Shown here: piece after piece, positions 24,215 to 30,940 of the stretch | Numbering within the stretch: position 1 is the first letter of the stretch | Layout of the letters: each line of letters starts with the position of its first letter | Source of the DNA: an uncultured Oscillospiraceae bacterium | GTDB taxonomy: Bacteria > Bacillota > Clostridia > Oscillospirales > Oscillospiraceae | Assembly (NCBI GenBank): GCA_934561515.1 | Contig: CAKTGM010000007.1 | Coordinates: 14,764 to 78,763, forward strand | DNA length: 64,000 nt | Direction of reading: 5' to 3' | Notes under the pieces: model-generated | Databases searched by the model: none | Told to the model about the DNA's origin: nothing | The model's input: the letters and a program-made list of their open reading frames with translations, nothing else | Position numbers and translations under genes: made by a program

Positions 24215-25165
24215 TTATTCGTGCTTGTAGACGCGGCGATTGTCGAGGGCGAAGATGCGCTGGCTGAATTCGCCGCTTTTCAGCGGCGCGAGCGCCTCGC
24301 GGTAGATCTCCATGCGGCTGTCGATCTGGTCGATGAGGGAGAGAAGCTCCGCCTCCGCGCACTGGGGCAGCACGGCCGCGCCGAACTCCGGCTCGCCGTG
24401 GTGGGAGAGCAGCAGGTGCTGCAAAAGAACGCTCTTTTCCTCCGGGATGGCGAGCGATTCGGCGACCTCGGCGACCTCCTGCGCGCCCATGACGAGGTGG
24501 CCGAGAAGCTGGCCGCGCGTGGAGTAATCCGTCACAAGGCCAAGGTCGGAGAAGGTGAACTCCCGCTCCTTGCCGAAGTCGTGCAGCAGCGTGCCTGCGA
24601 GCAGCAGGCTGCGGTCCACGGTGTCCGCATACTGCGCGGCGAGGAAATCAGCAAGGCGCAGCATATTGCAGGTGTGCATCAGAAGGCCGGAGAGGAAGCT
24701 GTGGTGCACGCTCTTGGCGGCGGGAATGGTGCGGAAGGCGTCCTCATGGCGGCGCAGCATCTCCTCGCACACGGCGCGGTAGTCCGCGTCCTCAAGAGAA
24801 GATACAAGGCGCGTGATGTCGGCATAAGCGCCCGCGCGGTCGATGGGCGCGACGCGCACAAGGCGCGAAACGTCCACATGGTCGTCCTCGGAAGCGAGGC
24901 GAAGCTTGTCGACCGTGATCTGAAGCGCGCCGCGATAGTCTGACACGCTGCCGCGGACTTTGATGACCTTGCCCGCGTCGCGCTCGCCGATGGGGCCGCT
25001 GTAGTCCCAGACCTTTGCCTCGATCGTGCCGCTCTCGTCGGCGAGCACGGCGGTCAGGAACGGCTTGCCGCTCACCGTCACCTTGGGGAAGGCGGATTTG
25101 AGCAGATAAAAGCCCTCGATGTCAATGCCGCGCGCCATGCGCGCGATGGGCAGATCGTATTCCAT
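24215..25165 (-). CDS. yhaM: YhaM-like 3'-5' exoribonuclease (OB-fold plus HD domain)
   Basis: 316 residues. An N-terminal OB-fold nucleic-acid binding domain (about 15-100; KPFLTAVLADESGTIEAKVWD) precedes an HD domain with HHSFLSGLLMHTCNM near residue 155 and LLHDFGKEREF near residue 195, plus a downstream LLSHHGEPEFG. This is the architecture of Bacillus YhaM, a manganese-dependent exonuclease acting on single-stranded RNA and DNA. Its promoter lies just upstream; no operon partner. Confidence 0.9.
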   Translation of the reverse strand: MEYDLPIARMARGIDIEGFYLLKSAFPKVTVSGKPFLTAVLADESGTIEAKVWDYSGPIGERDAGKVIKVRGSVSDYRGALQITVDKLRLASEDDHVDVSRLVRVAPIDRAGAYADITRLVSSLEDADYRAVCEEMLRRHEDAFRTIPAAKSVHHSFLSGLLMHTCNMLRLADFLAAQYADTVDRSLLLAGTLLHDFGKEREFTFSDLGLVTDYSTRGQLLGHLVMGAQEVAEVAESLAIPEEKSVLLQHLLLSHHGEPEFGAAVLPQCAEAELLSLIDQIDSRMEIYREALAPLKSGEFSQRIFALDNRRVYKHE

Positions 25166-25226
25166 CGTGATATCCTCTTTTCTGCCCGCCTTTGGCGGCG
25201 GGCGGTTCTTTTGATCTCAAATTTAC

Positions 25227-25232
25227 ATTATA
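25227..25232 (-). promoter_or_regulatory. Extended -10 promoter of yhaM
   Basis: Minus-strand TGCTATAAT, with no good -35. The leader contains a GCCCGCC/GGCGGGC stem near 25183-25203 shortly before the start codon. Confidence 0.55.
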
Positions 25233-25262
25233 GCACACTTGCCGGCGGCGCGCACGCATTTT

Positions 25263-26498
25263 TCACGCTTTTTCCGCACGCTCGAGCCAGCCCTTCCCCT
25301 CGGTAAAGCGCGCGACGAGGAACGACACGACATAGTCGCCCGCTGCGTTGATCATCGTTGCAGGCGGGTCGACGAGGTTGCCGATCGTGACGGCGATGGG
25401 GTAGGCGATGGCCATCTGCGCGGGGAAAAAGAGCGAGCAGATGATGTATTCGCCGATGTAGCCGCCGCCGGGGATGCCGCTCATGGCGACCGAGCTGAAC
25501 ACCGCAACGAGCAGGATCTTGGCGATGAGTCCCGCGCCCTCAAAGGGGATGCCGAACACGCCGAAGAGGAACGAGATCTTCAGCACGCAGCTGAAGCACG
25601 AGCCGTCCATGTGCATCGTTGCGCCCAGCGGCAGGACAAGGTCGGAAATGTCGCGCGGGACGCCGCTGCGCTCGGCGGCCTCGAGATTTGCAGGAATGCT
25701 TGCAACGGACGAGCAGGTGCCGAGCGCCGTAAGGGCGGGCGGCAGAATGTTTCGGCGCATGACGGCAACGCCCGCCCTTCCCCCGCCAATGCGCGCGTAG
25801 AGCGGGAAGGCGATGAGCGCATAGATGAGGCAGATGGGGTAGTAAAGGAGCAGGGCACGGCCGTAGGAGGCGGTGATCTGCGCGCCGTAGGAGGCGACAA
25901 GGGAAGCAAAGAAGCCGAAAAACGCGGCGGGGGCATAGTAGGAGATGAGCGAGACGAGCTTTAGAAGGCAATTCGTCATATCCTGCAAGACCTTCGCCGT
26001 CAGGCATTCCGCCCCGCCGCTTAAGTTGACGGCAAAGCCGAAGAGAACGGAGAAGACGATCAGCGGCAGCATCGCGCGGCGCGACAAAAGCGCGGCGAAA
26101 TCCTCAACCGTGAAGAAGTTGACGAGCAGCTCCGCAATGCCCGCCTGCGCGTCGACCGTGCCCGCCGCCGCGTCGGTCCACGGCGCGCTGACGGGGGGAT
26201 ACAGGCGCACGGCAAGGAGCATGATCGCCGCGGCGATCAGCCCCGTGACAATAAAGACGAGGAGCGTCGTGCCCATGATCTTTCCCGCGCGCCTGGGGCT
26301 TTTCATGCAGGCGATGGAGCCTGCGAGCGAGCAGAACACGAGCGGCACGACGATGCAGAACATGAGGTTGATGAAGATGGCGCCGAGCGGCGCGAGACTT
26401 GCCGCCCCCGGCCACAGCGCGCCGAGAAGACAGCCGAGCACGATCGAGAGCAGCATCGCGCTGAGAAATCCGTAGGTACGGAAAAACGAACGAGACAT
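25263..26498 (-). CDS. Dicarboxylate/amino acid:cation symporter (DAACS family)
   Basis: 411-residue polytopic protein resembling GltP/DctA carriers, with 8 hydrophobic segments. Family landmarks are the serine-rich hairpin CSSVASIPANLEAAE near residue 260, GATMHMDGSCF near residue 290 and DPPATMINAAGDY near the end. Imports dicarboxylates or acidic amino acids, or possibly Ser/Thr, with Na+ or H+; the substrate is not resolvable. GGGAGG precedes the ATG at 26498; a longer open frame upstream lacks a ribosome site. Confidence 0.9.
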   Translation of the reverse strand: MSRSFFRTYGFLSAMLLSIVLGCLLGALWPGAASLAPLGAIFINLMFCIVVPLVFCSLAGSIACMKSPRRAGKIMGTTLLVFIVTGLIAAAIMLLAVRLYPPVSAPWTDAAAGTVDAQAGIAELLVNFFTVEDFAALLSRRAMLPLIVFSVLFGFAVNLSGGAECLTAKVLQDMTNCLLKLVSLISYYAPAAFFGFFASLVASYGAQITASYGRALLLYYPICLIYALIAFPLYARIGGGRAGVAVMRRNILPPALTALGTCSSVASIPANLEAAERSGVPRDISDLVLPLGATMHMDGSCFSCVLKISFLFGVFGIPFEGAGLIAKILLVAVFSSVAMSGIPGGGYIGEYIICSLFFPAQMAIAYPIAVTIGNLVDPPATMINAAGDYVVSFLVARFTEGKGWLERAEKA

Positions 26499-26568
26499 AG
26501 AATTCCTCCCTTGAAAAATTGCGTTCAACACAATATAGCGGGAGGACTTGGACAATATTCGACCGCGA

Positions 26569-26602
26569 GAAAGAGGCGCGGCCACAGGCCGCGCCTCTTT
26601 TT
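26569..26602 (-). terminator. Terminator of the marR-ABC operon
   Basis: Stem AAGAGGCGCGGCC/GGCCGCGCCTCTT with a 3-base loop directly after the last ABC gene on the minus strand. Confidence 0.85.
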
Positions 26603-26606
26603 GCGT

Positions 26607-28532
26607 TTATTCCAATTCGAATGCGCCGGTATAGAGCTGGTAGTAGGTGCCCTTTTCCGCAATCAGCTTTTCGTGGCTGCCGCGCTCAATGATGCGGCCG
26701 TGGTCCAGCACCATGATGACGTCGGAATTCTTGACGGTGGAAAGGCGGTGGGCGATGACGAACACCGTGCGGCCCTCCATGAGCTTATCCATGCCGCGCT
26801 GGACGATGGCCTCGGTGCGCGTGTCGATGGAGGACGTTGCCTCGTCGAGAATCATCACCGGGGGGTCTGCCACCGCCGCGCGGGCGATGGAGATGAGCTG
26901 GCGCTGACCCTGCGAGAGGTTTGCGCCGTTGTTGGAAAGCTCGGTCTCATAGCCCTGGGGAAGGCGCGAGATGAAGTCGTCCGCGCCGGCGAGCTTTGCC
27001 GCGGCGATGCACTCTTCATCCGTTGCGCTGAGCTTGCCGTAGCGGATGTTGTCCATCACCGTGCCGGTGAAGAGGTTCACATCCTGCAAGACGATGCCTA
27101 AGCTGCGGCGCAGGTCTGCCTTTTTGATCTTGCGCACGTCGATGCCGTCGTAGAGGATCTGACCGTCGGAAATGTCGTAAAAGCGGTTGATGAGGTTGGT
27201 GATGGTCGTCTTGCCCGCGCCCGTCGCGCCGACGAAGGCAACCTTCTGCCCCGGCTCTGCATAGACGGAAACATCGTGCAGCACCTGCTTGTTCTCTACA
27301 TAGCCGAAGTCCACGTCGATGAGGCGCACGTCGCCGCGCAGCTCGCGGTAGGAGACCTTGCCGTTGTCGTTCGGATTTCTCCATGCCCAGCGTCCGGTGT
27401 GACGGTCGCTCTCGGTGATCGTGCCGTCGGGGGCAATGTCGGCGTCGACGAGCGTGACGAAGCCCTCGTCCTCTTCACTCTTTTCGTCGATGAGGGAGAA
27501 GACGCGCTGCGCGCCCGCGCCCGCCATGACGATGGAGTTGATCTGCTGGGAGAGCTGATTGATGTTGCCCGTGAACTGCCTCGTCATGTTGAGGAAGGGA
27601 ACAAGAATGGAGATATCCAGCGCCTTGCCGGAGAAGCTGACGTTGGGAAGCCCAATGAGCAGGAACACGCCGCCCACCAGCGCAAGGCCGACATAGAGCA
27701 GGTTGCCGATGTTGCCGATGATGGGGCCGAGTACGCTTGCATAGGCGTGGGCGCGGTAGCTGTCTTCATAGAGGGCTTCGTTGAGCTTGTCGAATTCCTC
27801 AAGGGAGCGCTGCTCGTGGCAGAAGACCTTGACGACCTTCTGACCGGTCATCGTCTCCTGAATGAAGCCCTCGGTCTTGGCCACGGCCTTCTGCTGGCGC
27901 AGGAAGAACTTGGCGCTGCCGCCGCCGATGCGCTTGGTGACCGAGACCATCAGCACGATGCCGACGGCCAGCACCAGCGTCAGCCAGAGGCTGAAATAGA
28001 GCATGATGGCGAGCACGACCAGCACGATCGCGCCCGACTGGAGAAAGGCGGGAATGGCCTCGGAGACGAGCTGACGCAGCGTGTCGATATCGTTGGTGTA
28101 AAAGCTCATGATATCGCCGTGCTGGTGGGTGTCGAAGTAGCGGATGGGGAGGTCCTGCATCCCGCCGAACATCTCCTGACGGAGCTTGTTGAGAAAGCCC
28201 TGCGTCATGTAGGCCATGAGCTGCTTCTGCACAAGGATGGCGAGGATGGAAAGAGCATACAGCACGATGAGCAGCGTCAAAATCGGTTTAAGCTCGGCCT
28301 GCGCCGCGGCCCAGTCGCGCGAAGCGTACCATTTTTCAATGACCTGAATGACATTCTGCGTGAAAAGCGCAGGAATGGAGGAAACGACGGACGAGAAGAG
28401 GATGCAGGCAAGGGTGATGGGAGCGAGCACGGGATAGTAGGAAAAGAGCTTTTTCACCGTGCGCTTCAGCATGGCAAGGTTCGCCGCGCCCGCGTTGGGG
28501 CCGCGGCTGGCTGCGCCGTGGTTATGCTTCAT
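26607..28532 (-). CDS. ABC exporter subunit, permease-ATPase fusion with canonical catalytic site
   Basis: 641 residues: six-helix exporter domain (about 40-350), then a nucleotide-binding domain with Walker A GATGAGKTT, signature LSQGQRQ and Walker B ending LDEATSSID. An insertion of about 60 residues (around 365-425) lies between the two domains. It overlaps the preceding ABC gene by 11 bases and carries the catalytic Glu that its partner lacks, so the two should form a heterodimer. Probably exports drugs or lipids-peptides; the substrate is unknown. Confidence 0.93.
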   Translation of the reverse strand: MKHNHGAASRGPNAGAANLAMLKRTVKKLFSYYPVLAPITLACILFSSVVSSIPALFTQNVIQVIEKWYASRDWAAAQAELKPILTLLIVLYALSILAILVQKQLMAYMTQGFLNKLRQEMFGGMQDLPIRYFDTHQHGDIMSFYTNDIDTLRQLVSEAIPAFLQSGAIVLVVLAIMLYFSLWLTLVLAVGIVLMVSVTKRIGGGSAKFFLRQQKAVAKTEGFIQETMTGQKVVKVFCHEQRSLEEFDKLNEALYEDSYRAHAYASVLGPIIGNIGNLLYVGLALVGGVFLLIGLPNVSFSGKALDISILVPFLNMTRQFTGNINQLSQQINSIVMAGAGAQRVFSLIDEKSEEDEGFVTLVDADIAPDGTITESDRHTGRWAWRNPNDNGKVSYRELRGDVRLIDVDFGYVENKQVLHDVSVYAEPGQKVAFVGATGAGKTTITNLINRFYDISDGQILYDGIDVRKIKKADLRRSLGIVLQDVNLFTGTVMDNIRYGKLSATDEECIAAAKLAGADDFISRLPQGYETELSNNGANLSQGQRQLISIARAAVADPPVMILDEATSSIDTRTEAIVQRGMDKLMEGRTVFVIAHRLSTVKNSDVIMVLDHGRIIERGSHEKLIAEKGTYYQLYTGAFELE

Positions 28533-30273
28533 GTCCGTCACCTCCGTTCGTCTGGGATTCGTAGACCTCGCGGTAGATCGCGCTCGAGGTAAGAAGCTCC
28601 TCGTGCGTGCCCATATCCGCAATGCGGCCGTTGTTCATCACGAGGATGAGGTCGGCGTCCTGCACGGATGCGACGCGCTGGGCGATGATGATCTTCGTCG
28701 TCTCGGGCAGGTAGGTGCGCAGACCCTCGCGGATGAGCGCGTCGGTGCGCGTGTCGACCGCGCTGGTCGAGTCGTCAAGGATCAGGATCTTCGGCTTTTT
28801 GAGCAGCGCGCGGGCGATGCACAGGCGCTGCTTCTGCCCGCCGGAGACGTTCGTGCCGCCCTGCTCGATGTGGGTGTCGTACCCGTCGGGGAAGGAGCGG
28901 ATGAAGTCGTCCGCCTGCGCAAGACGGCAGGCCTCGGCCATTTCCTCATCGCTTGCATTTTCGCTGCCCCAGCGCAGGTTATCCTTGATCGTGCCGGAGA
29001 AGAGGACGTTCTTTTGCAGCACCACGCTGACTTTGCCGCGCAGAGCGTCGAGGTCGTAGCTGCGCACATCCACGCCGCCGACCTTCACGCTGCCCTCGGT
29101 TGCGTCGTACAGGCGTGGGATGAGCTGCACGAGGGTCGATTTGCTCGAACCCGTGCCGCCGAGGATGCCGACGGTCTGCCCCGGCGCGATGTGCAGGTCG
29201 ATGCCTTGCAGGGCGAACTTCTCCGCCGCGGCGGAGTACTTGAAGCTGACGTTTTCAAAGTCGATCGAGCCGTCCTTCACGTCATACAAGGGCGCGGCGG
29301 GATCGGCGAGCGCAGGCCGCTCTTCGAGCACCTCACTGATACGCACGAAGGACTCGTAGGACATCGTGAGCATGACATAGATCATCGAGATCATCATCAG
29401 CGACATGAGGATCTGCATCCCGTAGGTCAGCATCGCCGAGAGCTGGCCGACGTCGATCGTCGCGCCGCCGCTTGTGATGATGAGCTTCGAGCCGACATAG
29501 AGCACAAAGACCATGTTGAAGTAGACGCAGAACTGCATCAGCGGGCCGCTGAGCGCGACGACGCGCTCGGCGTAGGTGAAGTCCTTGGCAATGTCGCCCG
29601 AGGCGGCGGCAAACTTTTCCTTTTCGTATCCTTCGCGGGCAAAGCCCTTGACGACGCGCATCGCGCGGACGTTTTCCTCCACAGATTCGTTGAGGCGGTC
29701 ATACTTGCGGAAGACTGCGCGGAAGGCGGGCATCGCCTTGCGCGCGATGAGCAGCAGCCCCGCGACGAGCAGGGGAATGACGATGACGAAGGTCATCGCA
29801 AGCGCGCCGCCCATGATATAGGCCATGATGATGGCGAAGAGGAACATCAGCGGGGCGCGCACGGCGATGCGGATGCACATCATGAAGGCCATCTGCACGT
29901 TGCTCACGTCGGTGGTCATGCGCGTGACGAGCGAGGCGGAGGAGAATTTGTCGATATTTTCAAAGGCGAAGCTCTGCACGCGGGTAAACACATCGTGCCG
30001 GACGTTTTTGGCAAAGCCTGCGCTCGCGCGCGAGCCGAAGAAACCGCCCGCCGCGCCGCAGGAGAGCGACACGAGCGCCATCAGGACGAGCACAAGACCT
30101 GCGCGCACGATGCCGTCCAGCGCTGCGCCCGCCTTGACCTCGTTGATGAGCTTTGCGGTGATGAAGGGGATCAAAACCTCGATCGCCACCTCGCCGACCA
30201 TGCACACGAGCGTCAGGATCGCGGGCTTTTTATACTCGCGGATGCAGCCCATCAGCTGCCGGATCATTTTCAT
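28522..30273 (-). CDS. ABC exporter subunit with degenerate catalytic site
   Basis: 583 residues: six-helix exporter domain (about 1-310) and nucleotide-binding domain with Walker A GTGSSKST, signature VSGGQKQ and Walker B ending LDDSTSAVD, where Asp replaces the catalytic Glu. Such asymmetry is known in TM287/288- and BmrCD-type heterodimers. The ATG at 30273 is preferred because it overlaps the marR stop (ATGA) and lies nine bases from AGGAGG; an ATG two codons earlier is only three bases away. Confidence 0.93.
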   Translation of the reverse strand: MKMIRQLMGCIREYKKPAILTLVCMVGEVAIEVLIPFITAKLINEVKAGAALDGIVRAGLVLVLMALVSLSCGAAGGFFGSRASAGFAKNVRHDVFTRVQSFAFENIDKFSSASLVTRMTTDVSNVQMAFMMCIRIAVRAPLMFLFAIIMAYIMGGALAMTFVIVIPLLVAGLLLIARKAMPAFRAVFRKYDRLNESVEENVRAMRVVKGFAREGYEKEKFAAASGDIAKDFTYAERVVALSGPLMQFCVYFNMVFVLYVGSKLIITSGGATIDVGQLSAMLTYGMQILMSLMMISMIYVMLTMSYESFVRISEVLEERPALADPAAPLYDVKDGSIDFENVSFKYSAAAEKFALQGIDLHIAPGQTVGILGGTGSSKSTLVQLIPRLYDATEGSVKVGGVDVRSYDLDALRGKVSVVLQKNVLFSGTIKDNLRWGSENASDEEMAEACRLAQADDFIRSFPDGYDTHIEQGGTNVSGGQKQRLCIARALLKKPKILILDDSTSAVDTRTDALIREGLRTYLPETTKIIIAQRVASVQDADLILVMNNGRIADMGTHEELLTSSAIYREVYESQTNGGDGHEA

Positions 30274-30776
30274 TGGCATTTTCCTCCTTTTTTACGCGGC
30301 GGGGGGCAGGTAGGCAGCTTGCCCTGCGCGATCAGCTCTAAGCGCTTTTCTTCAAACGTATCGTGGATGGTGCGCAGCGCCTCGCAGAACGGGTCAAGCT
30401 CGTCCTTGCTTAGCTGGTCGAAAAATTCGCGGTATTCCGCCGCGTCCTTTTCAAAAAAGCCGGCGATGTATTCGTCCGCCTTCTCCGTCGCGCGCAGGCG
30501 GATGACGCGCCGGTCATCCGGGTCGCTCAGCCGCTCGGCAAAGGCGCCGTCCACGAGCCGGTCGACAAGCTTGCTCATCTGCTGCTTGGGCATACGGGCG
30601 AGGTTTGCAAGCTCTGTCATCGTCAGCGTGCGGCCGCTGCGGCGCAGCGACTGGATGCAGTAGTACATATCGAGGCTCACGCCGTCGTTGAGCATCCGCT
30701 TGAACGGGCGGGCGAACCAGTAGTGCCAGGCGGGGATGGTGTCGAGCAGAAGCTCCTGAATTTCGTTGGTCTGCAT
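30270..30776 (-). CDS. MarR-family transcriptional regulator
   Basis: 168-residue winged-helix protein with TMTELANLARMPKQQMSKLVDRLVD as recognition helix (seen about 52-76) and the wing DPDDRRVIRL near residue 85. It ends in a short basic tail with two Cys. First gene of marR-ABC-ABC, the usual layout of a drug-sensing repressor that controls its own exporter. Operator-like inverted repeats lie over its promoter. Confidence 0.93.
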   Translation of the reverse strand: MQTNEIQELLLDTIPAWHYWFARPFKRMLNDGVSLDMYYCIQSLRRSGRTLTMTELANLARMPKQQMSKLVDRLVDGAFAERLSDPDDRRVIRLRATEKADEYIAGFFEKDAAEYREFFDQLSKDELDPFCEALRTIHDTFEEKRLELIAQGKLPTCPPPRKKGGKCQ

Positions 30777-30805
30777 GGTTGATTCTCCTTTCGTGGTAAT
30801 ATGCA

Positions 30806-30843
30806 GATAGTAAACTTTCGTTGACTATCATTCGCAATTGATA
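30806..30843 (-). promoter_or_regulatory. MarR operators overlapping the marR promoter
   Basis: GATAGTAAAC (30806-30815) and GTTGACTATC (30820-30829) form an inverted repeat matching at 9 of 10 positions. A second, TATCATT/ATTGATA, spans 30826-30843. A minus-strand promoter TTGCGA (30832-30837), 17 bases, TTTACT (30809-30814) has one box in each repeat, as expected for autorepression. Confidence 0.65.
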
Positions 30844-30900
30844 ATGACAAGAATACAACAATAAAAAATGAATTGCAAGAGAAACCTGCGCGGAAATCGT

Positions 30901-30933
30901 AAAAAAAGCGGTGGCCGAAGCCACCGCTTTTTG
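30901..30933 (-). terminator. Terminator of the GTPase-NYN gene
   Basis: Stem AGCGGTGGC/GCCACCGCT with a 4-base loop, T-run on the minus strand, just past the stop at 30941. Confidence 0.88.
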
Positions 30934-30940
30934 TTGGAAT

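Noticed and set aside
28459..30663. Very long plus-strand open frame (734 codons) opposite the ABC exporter genes
   Set aside because: Its product is low-complexity and rich in His, Asp, Gly and Arg, lacks a ribosome site, and mirrors two clear ABC genes. It is a shadow frame caused by high GC3.
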